A stretch of DNA of 46,767 bases from Fibrobacter sp. Its GTDB lineage: Bacteria; Fibrobacterota; Fibrobacteria; Fibrobacterales; Fibrobacteraceae. Made by a program: the position numbers and the translations under genes. Under the pieces are notes generated by a model. It was not told the origin of the DNA, searched no databases, and worked only from the letters and a program-made list of their open reading frames with translations. Positions within the stretch are counted from its first letter, which is position 1; each line of letters starts with the position of its first letter. Location of the stretch: NCBI GenBank assembly GCA_024398845.1, contig JAKSIM010000020.1, positions 1 to 46,767 of the forward strand, written 5' to 3'. Shown here piece after piece: positions 23,021 to 32,072 of this stretch.

Positions 23021-23944
23021 TCATTCGTCACGAAAAGTCTCGGCAACAGGATAAGTTCGCTTTTTATTGCCATTTACCATCTCTCCAAGGAGTCCAAGAG
23101 AAATAAATTGAACTCCCATCACCAGAGAAAAGCCGCCGGCGAGCAAAAGCGGACGCACATGCATGGCTCCGGTCTGAATCCATTCGTAACCAAAAAAGCC
23201 GCAAATTCCAAGACCGACAAGCATGAACATCAAACCAATCAGGCCAAAGAAATGGAGCGGTTTACTTGAGAAACTGCGCATGAACATGAGCGAGACCAAG
23301 TCCAGGAACCCCGAAACAAGGCGGGAAATACCATACTTTGAGACGCCATGGACGCGAGCACGGTGAGCCACCGGCATTTCGGTAATGCGAAAGCCCTGCC
23401 ACTTGGCCATCACCGGGATAAAGCGGTGGTAGTCGCCATAAAGTTCAATAAAGCGAACCACCGACTTGCGGTACGCCTTGATGCCGCAGTTAAAGTCGTG
23501 CAGACGCTTACCACAAACCATGGAAACGGTCAAGTTAAAGAGCTTGGACGGCATCGTTTTATGCCACGGATCTAAACGGCGGATTTTCCAGCCCGAGACC
23601 AAGTCGTACCCGTCGTTCAAAATCTTAATCATCTTTGGAATTTCAAGCGGGTCGTCTTGCAGATCACCATCCAGCGTAGCAACGTACTCCCCCTTCGCCT
23701 TCGAGAAACCAAGGGCGAGAGCTGCAGCCTTGCCGCAATTGAACTGGAAGCGATAGCCACGCATAAATGGGTATTCCTTAGAGAGATTCTCAAGAACTTC
23801 CCAGGTATTGTCGCGGCTACCGTCATCAATAGCAATGACCTCGTACTCCCATCCCGTGGGTGCCATTGCAGCCACAATCTCTTTTAGCAGGTCCGGAAGA
23901 TTTTCGCTTTCTTCCTTGACCGGGATGACCATACTTAAATCCAT
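23021..23944 (-). CDS. Undecaprenyl-phosphate sugar transferase, GtrB/ArnC-like
   Basis: This 307-aa membrane glycosyltransferase has the GT-A core with VIPVKEESENL, DDGSRDNT (40-47), NCGKAAALALGF and LDGDLQDDP (91-99). The catalytic HDFNCGIKAYRK segment is also present. Two C-terminal transmembrane helices follow (about 233-253 and 268-292). The layout matches the GtrB/ArnC/CsbB enzymes, which load a sugar on undecaprenyl phosphate. The two polyprenyl-phosphate glycosyltransferases in the run suggest two different lipid-linked sugars. The gap to the DUF2723 gene is nine bases. Confidence 0.85.
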   Translation of the reverse strand: MDLSMVIPVKEESENLPDLLKEIVAAMAPTGWEYEVIAIDDGSRDNTWEVLENLSKEYPFMRGYRFQFNCGKAAALALGFSKAKGEYVATLDGDLQDDPLEIPKMIKILNDGYDLVSGWKIRRLDPWHKTMPSKLFNLTVSMVCGKRLHDFNCGIKAYRKSVVRFIELYGDYHRFIPVMAKWQGFRITEMPVAHRARVHGVSKYGISRLVSGFLDLVSLMFMRSFSSKPLHFFGLIGLMFMLVGLGICGFFGYEWIQTGAMHVRPLLLAGGFSLVMGVQFISLGLLGEMVNGNKKRTYPVAETFRDE

Positions 23945-23953
23945 TACAACCTC

Positions 23954-26900
23954 TTAGTTAGCAGCAGCTACAACCGGAGTGGAATCCACCTTCGAGGAAT
24001 CTGCGGCAGTATCCGCTGGAGCCTCCTCGACCTTAATCGGGTCATCGGGCATCTGCGAAATCTGTTGCAAACTCGAGGTAAGACGGCTTCGACCGCCTTC
24101 ATCAAATTCAGGAATATTCTTGAGGCCGCGAGAAAGTACTTCCAAAGCTTCCTTCTTCATACCAGCCACTTCGTACACAAAGGCCGCAGCCCAATAGCAA
24201 CGCCATTCACGCGGGAACTGCTTCATGCCGAGTTCCAAGTACTTGGAAGCCATAGCGGCGAGACTATCGAGTTCAGCCTTCTTGGCAGCCGTAAACGGAC
24301 GTTCCTGACGAAGCTTGGCCATTTGGTCGCGAGCATCGAAGGAAATCTGCAAGTACAGGGAAACGTAGCTCGAGAGCAAGCGTTCCGTTTCGGAGTTGAC
24401 AAAAGCGGTCCCATCTCCAAGGCCACGGAACTTGTACACACTGTCAATCAAATTTGCAGTATAGGCCACATCAAATTCGTTGCGTTTCGGGGTAAGGTCG
24501 CCCTTGATTAGGTTATAAACCAGGCCTTCCTGGACCATGTACTTTTCAAGGCCCATAAAGTTCGATGAACCCACGGTCGTCGAAATTTCAATCGGCTTAT
24601 CCATGTTCTGGAGGGCAAGGTCAATCACGAGCTTGTGCTGGGTAAGCATCATGCTACTATGCGTACGTTCGGCCCAATCGTGGAAGGCATCCCAAACCTG
24701 ATAATGTACCTTGAACTGCAACAGCTTTGCAGAATCGGCGGCACTCAGCTGCTGACCTTCCATTTGGTCAATACGAGCCTTGAGCTGCGGCATCAAGCGT
24801 TCTGCCTGGCGCACCCATGTTGCCGTGGAGTGGTTCGGATTGCTTGCGCTGCTATTATCGAGCACCATGTCGCGGTCAATAGCTTCCTTGTCGTAGCTGA
24901 GCTTGAGAATTGGTTCATTGTAAAGCATTTGCTTAATGTACCAGTCGGTGTTACCCAAGGAGAGGTTCACCACACGCACGTCCTTACGGACACCAGCAAC
25001 TTCCTGAGCGAACCACAGCGGGAAGGTGTCGTTGTCGCCATTCGTAAAGAGGATGGCATTCGGGCGACAGCTATTCAAAAGGTTGTAGGCGTAATCCCAA
25101 GGAACCCAAAGACCAGAACGGTCATGTTCCTCGTAGTTCGAAATGCACGGAACCGCAAACGAAACTATCGCGAGGAGGGCCGCAAGCGGAGCTGCAAACG
25201 AAGCCGTAGCGGCGGTCGTCGCACAGGTCAGCACCAAAACACCAGCGCCAATACCATAAATGAGGCTCATAACGATAAAAGCCGGAGTGTAGAAGTAGTC
25301 ACGTTCGCGCACTTCCATGTGAACGGCTTCGGGGAACGGAGCACGCTGCCCCACCTGGGCAAATCCGCTTTCAATTTTTTTCCAGTTCTGCCAAATCGAG
25401 GAATTCTCGTACTCGGAGATTTGCTTTTCGAGAGCGGCAATCTTACCGGCGTCAGCCTGGCTTCTGCGAAGGGCTTCCACGCGAATCTTACCGCGTTCAA
25501 TTTTTTGGCGCATGTCCAAAAGGTCGTTCGGATCCGGAAGGGCCGTGATATTGGCACCATTGCGATTCAAATCAGACACATTACGAGTCATCACAGAGAC
25601 CCAGTAATCGTGTTCGCGCTGTTCCATGTGAGTGCCATCGGCAAAGTTGATGTAGAATAGCAAGCCAAACGAGCAAAGGATATAAAGGATAGAAAGGAAC
25701 AGGCCAATGTGCAAATTGCGTTTCCACACAAATGCACAAACCATAAAGATGAGACCGTTAAAGATGAGGAAAATGAGGAGCTGCGGGAACACAGCATCGC
25801 CCATAAAATGCATCTGAGTCGGGAACTTGATGCCAAATCGCTCGATAGGTTCATTTTCGGAAGCGTCGAATGTGTAAACGCCATTGGCATAGTTAACGCC
25901 ACCCACCTTGTAAGGTAGGTACTGCGCCATCTGGTAGCCACCGTAGCTCATGCTCGGGAAGCTAAGCAACTGGTGAGCAAACTGCGAACGGCGATAGAAG
26001 GCACGAGCAATCATGCTCTCGGAGCCATACTGTTTACGTTCCACAAAGTTGTTGAAGGCTTCCCAGTTTTCGGCCTTGAACAAGTTACCCAGCTGCAAAT
26101 TACCCTGGTCATCGCGAATGTTAATTTCAGGGTCGTTTTCATCGATAATCGGGTTCAATTCCGAACGAATCGGAATGTAAAGGTGCGTACTATAACCAAC
26201 AAGAGCAAAGAACGTGAAAGCCAGCGAAAGCTTAACAGCCTTCTGCACAGCAGGCTTGAACGGCTTCGCAAAAGTCAAAACCGTAAGAGCCACAAGGCAA
26301 ACCAAAGAAATTTCAATAAAGGCAGAAACCATGTATATCACGGAACAAAGAAGCGTACCCGTAATCCAGATAGGCATACGTTCCATGATGCGCTTGGGTT
26401 CGGCAGCAAGGAGCAAAGCGAATACTGCAGGAACCGTAAGCATGGTATAAAGGTGAGCGCCCACGCCCAGGAAGGCGATGTAGCAAATGAAAATCAATAT
26501 GCGGTTAGCAACATTTTCATCTTCGTTCTTCTTGTTGTACCACACAAGGCCCAAGTAAGAAACGAGCATCAAAATGAACATGGCTACGCCATAGACTTCA
26601 GCTTCCACAGCGTTGAACCAGAAGGTATCGGAGAACGTGAGGAGGAAGCCGGCCACCAAAGAAGTCGAGCCGAGAACAATCGTACGGACTTTATCCGAAA
26701 TCTTACTTGCAATCTTTTCGGGGAGACGATCCGTTTTGAGAACCGTAGCCAAAAGATCCCAAGCAAAGAGTGCGGTAAGGTAAACCGTCGCAGCCGAGGA
26801 AACCACAGAAATGTAGTTCACACGCTTTGCAATTTCACCAACGAACGGCAAAAGCACAATGACCGCGCGAGCAAGGAATACAAAGAACGGTGTTCCAGGA

Positions 26901-27052
26901 GGATGCGGAATACCAAGAGTATTGGCGCAAGCGACAAATTCACCACAGTCCCAGAAGGACACGGTCGGTGCCATAGTCATGGCATAAACGACCAAAGCCA
27001 CAAGGCAGGTGATACCAGCAAAAACATGCTTCATCCACTTTTCTTTAATCAC
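23954..27052 (-). CDS. DUF2723 multi-spanning membrane protein, probable glycosyltransferase
   Basis: This 1032-aa protein has the DUF2723 signature WDCGEF (34-39) and HPPGTP (50-55) in its first periplasmic loop. It has about a dozen transmembrane helices, and a large soluble C-terminal part (about 680-1032) that ends in a TPR-like segment. DUF2723 proteins share a GT-C fold with the protein O-mannosyltransferases, and the human member TMEM260 has been reported as a protein O-mannosyltransferase. The Asp-Glu pair fits the GT-C catalytic site. The DPM1-like gene two places downstream would supply its donor. Function here is inference. Confidence 0.8.
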   Translation of the reverse strand: MIKEKWMKHVFAGITCLVALVVYAMTMAPTVSFWDCGEFVACANTLGIPHPPGTPFFVFLARAVIVLLPFVGEIAKRVNYISVVSSAATVYLTALFAWDLLATVLKTDRLPEKIASKISDKVRTIVLGSTSLVAGFLLTFSDTFWFNAVEAEVYGVAMFILMLVSYLGLVWYNKKNEDENVANRILIFICYIAFLGVGAHLYTMLTVPAVFALLLAAEPKRIMERMPIWITGTLLCSVIYMVSAFIEISLVCLVALTVLTFAKPFKPAVQKAVKLSLAFTFFALVGYSTHLYIPIRSELNPIIDENDPEINIRDDQGNLQLGNLFKAENWEAFNNFVERKQYGSESMIARAFYRRSQFAHQLLSFPSMSYGGYQMAQYLPYKVGGVNYANGVYTFDASENEPIERFGIKFPTQMHFMGDAVFPQLLIFLIFNGLIFMVCAFVWKRNLHIGLFLSILYILCSFGLLFYINFADGTHMEQREHDYWVSVMTRNVSDLNRNGANITALPDPNDLLDMRQKIERGKIRVEALRRSQADAGKIAALEKQISEYENSSIWQNWKKIESGFAQVGQRAPFPEAVHMEVRERDYFYTPAFIVMSLIYGIGAGVLVLTCATTAATASFAAPLAALLAIVSFAVPCISNYEEHDRSGLWVPWDYAYNLLNSCRPNAILFTNGDNDTFPLWFAQEVAGVRKDVRVVNLSLGNTDWYIKQMLYNEPILKLSYDKEAIDRDMVLDNSSASNPNHSTATWVRQAERLMPQLKARIDQMEGQQLSAADSAKLLQFKVHYQVWDAFHDWAERTHSSMMLTQHKLVIDLALQNMDKPIEISTTVGSSNFMGLEKYMVQEGLVYNLIKGDLTPKRNEFDVAYTANLIDSVYKFRGLGDGTAFVNSETERLLSSYVSLYLQISFDARDQMAKLRQERPFTAAKKAELDSLAAMASKYLELGMKQFPREWRCYWAAAFVYEVAGMKKEALEVLSRGLKNIPEFDEGGRSRLTSSLQQISQMPDDPIKVEEAPADTAADSSKVDSTPVVAAAN

Positions 27053-27054
27053 GA

Positions 27055-27495
27055 TTACTTATCCTTCTTCGAGGGTTGAACCACAATACCACGCTTCTGC
27101 ATGAAGCCAGCCAAAATACCATTCACAAAGGAGCCCGAGTTGTCGGTGCTGTACTTGCCCGCCACCTGAACCGCTTCCGAAAGAGCAACCTTCATCGGGA
27201 TGTCGGGGACGTAAAGCAATTCCACCATGGCAATGCGCACAATAATGCGGTCAAGTTTTGCCATGCGGTCAATTTCCCAGTGAACCGTAGCGGCCTTGAT
27301 TTCTTCATCAAGTTCTTCGCGGTGAGCCTGCACGAGGTCCACGAGTTTCATGCCATACTTTTTTTGCTCATCGTGAAGCGGCTGAGCTTCAAGAATCCCC
27401 GGAAGGGACTCGCCAGCCGTAGCACCTGTAATTTCCATAGCGTAAAGCAATTGCATTGCAAATACGCGGGCGGGTCTAAAACTTACTTGCGACAT
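27055..27495 (-). CDS. nusB: Transcription antitermination factor NusB
   Basis: NusB binds boxA RNA with NusE and helps RNA polymerase through rRNA operons. The 146-aa all-helical protein shows RPARVFAMQLLYAMEIT at the N-terminus, and later MAKLDRIIVRIAMVELLY and KVALSEAVQVAGKYS, typical for NusB. GSFVNGILAGF is also present. It follows ribH by 35 bases, a pairing common in many bacteria, and lies two bases before the DUF2723 gene. Confidence 0.95.
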   Translation of the reverse strand: MSQVSFRPARVFAMQLLYAMEITGATAGESLPGILEAQPLHDEQKKYGMKLVDLVQAHREELDEEIKAATVHWEIDRMAKLDRIIVRIAMVELLYVPDIPMKVALSEAVQVAGKYSTDNSGSFVNGILAGFMQKRGIVVQPSKKDK

Positions 27496-27530
27496 AACAA
27501 TCTCTAAATTACAAATTATCGAGTTAAAAT

Positions 27531-27998
27531 TTACTTGCCCACCTGCTTGTACAGGTTGACCATTTCTACGGCGGTACTAGCCCAGTTGCAGCCGAGGTTC
27601 CCGGCCTTGAGGCCAGCGCGGTTCATTGCCTGGTCCACGGTATCGGTCGTGAGGATTCCAAGAATAACAGGAACCTTCCCTTCGGCAGCAAGATTTGCAA
27701 TGCCACCCGTAGAGGCATTTACCACCACATCGTAATGGCTGGTTTCACCGCGGATGACAGCACCCAGGGCAATGACAGCATCAAACTTCTTGGAATCGAC
27801 GAACTTGCGGCAAATGCCCGGCAGTTCAAAAGCGCCCGGAACATGAGCCACGGTAATGTCCTTGTCGGCAACACCAAGCGTCTGGAGCTGGCGGACAGCG
27901 CCCTCCAAAAGTTTGTCCGTCACCACTTCGTTGAAGCGGGCGACAGCGATAGCGACCTTCATTCCTTTTCCATCGAGGGAGTTTTTCAGTTCATTCAT
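27531..27998 (-). CDS. ribH: 6,7-dimethyl-8-ribityllumazine synthase
   Basis: RibH condenses the ribityl-aminouracil intermediate with 3,4-dihydroxy-2-butanone 4-phosphate, the next-to-last step of riboflavin synthesis, usually in a 60-subunit shell. The 155 aa show IAVARFNEVVTDKLLEGA, VPGAFELP, VIALGAVIRGETSHYD, ILTTDTVDQAMNRAG, and GNLGCNWASTAVEM. It is three bases from the ribBA stop codon. Confidence 0.96.
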   Translation of the reverse strand: MNELKNSLDGKGMKVAIAVARFNEVVTDKLLEGAVRQLQTLGVADKDITVAHVPGAFELPGICRKFVDSKKFDAVIALGAVIRGETSHYDVVVNASTGGIANLAAEGKVPVILGILTTDTVDQAMNRAGLKAGNLGCNWASTAVEMVNLYKQVGK

Positions 27999-28001
27999 AG
28001 A

Positions 28002-29246
28002 CTATCCTTCGTTTAAAACTTCTGCGGCGCCATGATCGGCTTCGTCCAACTGAAGCTCGTGGCCCATCTTTTCTTTTTTGGTCTGCAGGTAGTAGCGGTT
28101 GACCTTGTTGGGCTTGACTTCAATAGGAACGCGTTCCACGATTTCGAGACCGTACGCGGCGATACCCGTAATTTTGCTCGGATTATTCGTGAGGAGACGC
28201 ATCTGCTTCACGCCGAGATCGGCCAAAATTTGCGCGCCCGTACCATACTGGCGCAAGTCGGACTTGAACCCGAGGCGGTGGTTCGCCTCGACCGTATCAA
28301 AACCTTTCTCCTGCAATTCATAAGCGCGAAGCTTGTTGCAAAGTCCAATACCGCGGCCCTCTTGGCCACGCATGTATAAAAGCACGCCACCATGTTCGCC
28401 AATAAACTTCATTGACGCCTGGAGCTGTTCGCCGCAATCGCAGCGCATGCTGCCAAAAATATCGCCCGTGAGGCATTCGCTATGAACGCGCACGTACACA
28501 GGCTTGCTAAAGTCGGGGTCACCAGCAACCCAGGCCACGTGTTCCACACCGTCGGTATTGCTGCGGTAGGCGTAAGCCTTGAAGTTGCCGTACTTCGTGG
28601 GCACATGCGGTGCGGCCACGCGCTGCACCAGCTTTTCGGTACGCAGACGGTAGGCAATCAAATCGCGAATAGAAATAATCTTGAGCCCGAACTTCTTTGC
28701 CACTTCCTGTAACTCAGGCATGCGGGCCATAGTGCCATCCTCGTTCATGATTTCGATAAGGGCGGCAGCCGGGCGCAGTCCGGAAAGTTTTGCGAGGTCC
28801 ACCGCGGCTTCGGTATGGCCGGCACGGCGGAGCACGCCTTCTTCCTGGGCGTAAAGCGGAGAAATATGGCCCGGACGTCCAAAGTCGGCAGGCTTCGAGG
28901 CGGGGTCAGAAAGCGCGAGAATCGTCGCCGCACGGTCGTGGGCAGAAACACCCGTGGTGCAGCCTTCAATCTTATCGACCATGATGGTGAACGGAGTTCC
29001 CAGAATGGAGGTATTCTCGGCGGTTTGGCGCGTGAGGTTCAGTTCATGGCAACGCTTGATTGGAAGCGGGCAGCAAAGCACGCCACGGCCTTCGTGCAGC
29101 ATGAAATTCACCTTTTCGGGCGTAATCTTTTCGGCGGCGATAATAAAGTCGCCCTCGTTTTCGCGGTCTTCATCGTCGACCACAATCAAGAACTTGCCGT
29201 TCTTGAAATCTTCTATGGCCTCTTCAATCGTATTAAGCAAGGTCAC
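28002..29246 (-). CDS. ribBA: Bifunctional DHBP synthase / GTP cyclohydrolase II
   Basis: The N-terminal half (about 1-200) is 3,4-dihydroxy-2-butanone 4-phosphate synthase: [13 protein letters not shown] (22-34) and [11 protein letters not shown]. The C-terminal half is GTP cyclohydrolase II: the zinc site [21 protein letters not shown] (three Cys) and the catalytic [16 protein letters not shown] follows near the end. The fused form makes both substrates of the pathway. Length (414 aa) is normal. The start overlaps the ribE stop by 14 bases. Confidence 0.96.
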   Translation of the reverse strand: MTLLNTIEEAIEDFKNGKFLIVVDDEDRENEGDFIIAAEKITPEKVNFMLHEGRGVLCCPLPIKRCHELNLTRQTAENTSILGTPFTIMVDKIEGCTTGVSAHDRAATILALSDPASKPADFGRPGHISPLYAQEEGVLRRAGHTEAAVDLAKLSGLRPAAALIEIMNEDGTMARMPELQEVAKKFGLKIISIRDLIAYRLRTEKLVQRVAAPHVPTKYGNFKAYAYRSNTDGVEHVAWVAGDPDFSKPVYVRVHSECLTGDIFGSMRCDCGEQLQASMKFIGEHGGVLLYMRGQEGRGIGLCNKLRAYELQEKGFDTVEANHRLGFKSDLRQYGTGAQILADLGVKQMRLLTNNPSKITGIAAYGLEIVERVPIEVKPNKVNRYYLQTKKEKMGHELQLDEADHGAAEVLNEG

Positions 29247-29832
29247 GTTCCTTCAAAAAATTTTCAATGTACTTGCCGAGCATGTCGACTTCCACGTTCA
29301 CGATGGTACCCACCCCCCAGTTGCGAAGGTTCGTACGAGCGAGCGTTTCCGGGATGATGCAGACACGCATGGAATCTTCGAACTTTTCTGCAACCGTAAG
29401 GCTGATGCCGTTCAAGGCGATAGAACCGCGACGGATGACGTAGCGGCGGAGGTCCGCAGGGAGCTTCAAATCCACTTCCACACCCGTTTCACGGGGCGTC
29501 ACCGCAATGACCTCGGTCGTAGAATCCACATGGCCCATCACAAAGTGCCCGCCCATAAAGCTATCCGCCCTGCAGGCGAGTTCCAAATTCACCAGCTTAC
29601 CGGGAGCGGCCTGCTTGAAACCCGTGTTTTCGACAGTCTGGTGCATAAGGCAGAAGGTCGCCTCATCTTCGGTGCACTTTTCAATGGAAAGGCACACGCC
29701 ATCGTTCGCAACACTGTCGCCCAGCTTGCACTTTTTAAAGAATCCCGGTGCTTTTAAGCGCATAGTAAGCGCATCGCCCCTGTTTTCGAGGGACACAATT
29801 TCACCGGTAGCTTGAATGATACCCGTAAACAT
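29233..29832 (-). CDS. ribE: Riboflavin synthase, alpha subunit
   Basis: Riboflavin synthase dismutates two lumazine molecules to riboflavin. The 199 aa form the usual two-fold repeat: [12 protein letters not shown] at the start, a first barrel with [13 protein letters not shown] and [13 protein letters not shown], then a second with [14 protein letters not shown] and [25 protein letters not shown]. The frame opens at TTG 29841, but ATG 29832 gives the standard MFTGII start. A TATCTTTG motif lies seven bases upstream, so the mRNA is nearly leaderless. No FMN riboswitch is present. Confidence 0.96.
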   Translation of the reverse strand: MFTGIIQATGEIVSLENRGDALTMRLKAPGFFKKCKLGDSVANDGVCLSIEKCTEDEATFCLMHQTVENTGFKQAAPGKLVNLELACRADSFMGGHFVMGHVDSTTEVIAVTPRETGVEVDLKLPADLRRYVIRRGSIALNGISLTVAEKFEDSMRVCIIPETLARTNLRNWGVGTIVNVEVDMLGKYIENFLKERDLA

Positions 29833-29838
29833 ACGCGG

Positions 29839-29846
29839 CAAAGATA
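29839..29846 (-). promoter_or_regulatory. TAnnTTTG promoter motif for the ribE-pilT run
   Basis: The minus strand reads TATCTTTG seven bases before the ribE ATG. Transcription would start almost at the start codon. A GACGAGAGACGAG repeat lies just upstream (29852-29866). Confidence 0.5.
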
Positions 29847-30014
29847 GAAAATAGACGAGAGACGAGATATACGAAACTTTGAACTTTAGTTCAAAATAGT
29901 TGAGTTATCCACTATGTGGAGACTGCAGACGATAAAATATCAGGCAAAACAGCAACTACGCCACAAGGCGGGCCCAAAGAATGCGGGAAAAACGCATCTA
30001 AGGGTCAATGCGCA

Positions 30015-30914
30015 TCATTCATTGCGAATGCAGCGAACGCTATAGCTTGCGTATTTGTATCCACCATCCTGTGAAAACTTATCTTCACTAAAAAACAGTG
30101 AGCGACTAAAGGCGTCCATTTCCGAAATTTCGGTAGAAGACCAAAACACGCTATAAAAGCCGACATCACCCGAGGCGCCCGAAGGATACGCGTTAAATCC
30201 AAAAAGGTCTGTACCATCGGCAACGCGTTTTCTTGACATTTCAGCAAATTCCTTCCACCCGGTCGTAGATTTTAAGCTCACACCCGATTTTTCCTGTCCA
30301 TTGTACAAATCCACGAAATGAGCCAAAGCCTTCCATTCCGCCGTATCGGGCAAATGCCAACCGACTGGGCAAACCTTAATTGCCGTATTCCAGCAATAAT
30401 GACGGCCATACGGAGTCTCGTATTCCAGGGTATCGCCGGTTTTGTAATTCAAATTCTCGGCCATCCAAACTTGAGACCCGATTTTAACGATTCTATACTT
30501 TTGCAAGTCCCTACCGTCGGTCATCCAAGCTTGCAAATGTCCATTTTCACAAGCAAATTCATGATCATCAAGATTATATGGTTGCGCGCCACAAACCGGT
30601 TTCCCATTTAGATTCGGCGCAACATCAATGGATTCTTCGGAATCTACATTATATATAAGATGAACGGATTTCACATCCAAGCAATGGTTCGCAACCCACG
30701 CCCTTCCGTTGCATGTGAATATCAACGAGGAATCCGTCACAAAAAGATTTTCCCCATGATTTGATTCATCGCAAGTTTGTTTAGAAAGTTTTTGTCCACC
30801 ATCAAGAACTGCAACAAACTCATCGGCCGCTTTTTTGGACGGACAATCGTTACCGCAAGCAACAAAGACCATTGCCATAGCGGCAGTGACCTGCATCCAA
30901 AATTTAAATTTCAT
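30015..30914 (-). CDS. Lipoprotein with one FISUMP-type domain
   Basis: This 299-aa protein has a lipobox ending VFVAC (Cys20) and an N-terminal region with Cys pairs (about 21-140). One FISUMP domain follows (about 140-299), with YRIVKIGSQVWMAENLNY, KVCPVGWHLP, EWKALAHFV and a terminal SYSVRCIRNE. GFYSVFWSSTEI is the region of the GYFWSAS segment in its neighbour. GGAGGGG before ATG 30914 fixes the start. It follows the next FISUMP gene by 25 bases, and the two are probably one transcript. Their role is unknown. Confidence 0.88.
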   Translation of the reverse strand: MKFKFWMQVTAAMAMVFVACGNDCPSKKAADEFVAVLDGGQKLSKQTCDESNHGENLFVTDSSLIFTCNGRAWVANHCLDVKSVHLIYNVDSEESIDVAPNLNGKPVCGAQPYNLDDHEFACENGHLQAWMTDGRDLQKYRIVKIGSQVWMAENLNYKTGDTLEYETPYGRHYCWNTAIKVCPVGWHLPDTAEWKALAHFVDLYNGQEKSGVSLKSTTGWKEFAEMSRKRVADGTDLFGFNAYPSGASGDVGFYSVFWSSTEISEMDAFSRSLFFSEDKFSQDGGYKYASYSVRCIRNE

Positions 30915-30939
30915 TTGCCCCTCCATAATAATTTTTCAG

Positions 30940-32010
30940 CTAGTTTCGCACGCAGCGAATGCTATAGCCGTACTCTTTGCTATTGTAGAACGTTTCAAAC
31001 GAAACCGTGTTATAGTCAAGAGCCATAAAGCCAGCGATTTCCATGGAACCTTCCGAAGCACTCCAGAAATACCCTCTATAGCCTTGTTCAGCGTAATCGA
31101 ACTTACCCGCAGGGAGTGCGGCAAAGCCATAGAAATCAACACCCAGAGAAGTTCCATTGTCTTTTACCCACCCCGAAGAAGATTTCAGGCTCGTTCCAAC
31201 GTCAACACCGCTGTTATCATATTCGACAAAAGCATACAAAGTATCAAATTCTTGTGCGCTCGGCAGGTGCCAACCCTCTGGGCAAACACCATGAATATTT
31301 TCGCCCAATTCACAGGTCGTTCCACCACCGCAGCCCATGGTCTTGCGAGAGAACAAGCCGGCGGAGTCGATGGCTGCACTCCACATATAGAGTCGACCAT
31401 ACATATCACAAAAATTTGACATATCGAAATAACAAAAACTAGAGGAATCCAAAATCATTTCGGAATTTTCACCCTTAACTTCAAATACATAGCGGTAATT
31501 GAGGTTTTGAGCCATCCAGATTTGCGAGCCTATTTCAACAGTCTTGTACACCTGGTCATCGCGTTCATCAAGGTATTCACCATAAGAAGCGCTGGAATTC
31601 AGGAAATCAGTCGTGACATAACGGCATTTGTGTCCCTTGGGGCAATTCTTTTTATAGTAACCGTCTTCTTTAATTCCGCCATCCGAAATCGAGGACGACG
31701 ATTCCTCCGAAGAACTGCTCACGGAACTGCTGTAATATTCTTCTTCCTCTTCAGAAGAACTGCTAACTTCCTCTTCAGAAGATGAAGAAGTTTTGGACTT
31801 TGCAGAAGACGAGCTTTTCGCTTTGGAACTGCTAGAAGCCTTTGCGCTAGAGGAACTATTGGAAACCTTTTTAGAGGAGGAACTTACGGCAGAGGATGAT
31901 TCAGCAAATTCTTCATCATCAATATCATAAAAATCGGATGTGGCATTACCGCAGGCTACAATAAAGAGAGCCATAAAACCGAACAAGATTAAATACTTTA
32001 AGTTCTTCAA
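30940..32010 (-). CDS. Lipoprotein with Ser-rich linker and FISUMP-type domain
   Basis: This 356-aa protein has a lipobox ending LFIVAC (Cys20). A long Ser-rich linker follows (about 38-112) made of SSSS and SSSSEE blocks, then one FISUMP domain (about 145-356) with VYKTVEIGSQIWMAQNLNY, GRLYMW and GVCPEGWHLPS. YSIRCVRN closes the domain. The start codon is TTG at 32010, preceded by GGAGAAG at a good distance. A TATATTTG promoter motif lies 46 bases upstream. The linker suggests the domain is held away from the outer membrane. Confidence 0.88.
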   Translation of the reverse strand: MKNLKYLILFGFMALFIVACGNATSDFYDIDDEEFAESSSAVSSSSKKVSNSSSSAKASSSSKAKSSSSAKSKTSSSSEEEVSSSSEEEEEYYSSSVSSSSEESSSSISDGGIKEDGYYKKNCPKGHKCRYVTTDFLNSSASYGEYLDERDDQVYKTVEIGSQIWMAQNLNYRYVFEVKGENSEMILDSSSFCYFDMSNFCDMYGRLYMWSAAIDSAGLFSRKTMGCGGGTTCELGENIHGVCPEGWHLPSAQEFDTLYAFVEYDNSGVDVGTSLKSSSGWVKDNGTSLGVDFYGFAALPAGKFDYAEQGYRGYFWSASEGSMEIAGFMALDYNTVSFETFYNSKEYGYSIRCVRN

Positions 32011-32055
32011 GGTATCTTCTCCAACCTATATCCACTATAAAAATATTTTACACGA

Positions 32056-32063
32056 CAAATATA
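32056..32063 (-). promoter_or_regulatory. TAnnTTTG promoter motif for the FISUMP gene pair
   Basis: The minus strand reads TATATTTG 46 bases before the TTG start at 32010, just after the ribD stop codon. It suggests that the FISUMP pair has its own promoter. Confidence 0.5.
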
Positions 32064-32072
32064 AAATGTTAC

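Noticed and set aside
29833..30014. FMN riboswitch before the rib genes
   Set aside because: The conserved RFN sequence blocks are absent, and the TATCTTTG motif leaves almost no leader before ribE. The gap before ribD (33339-33385) is also too short.
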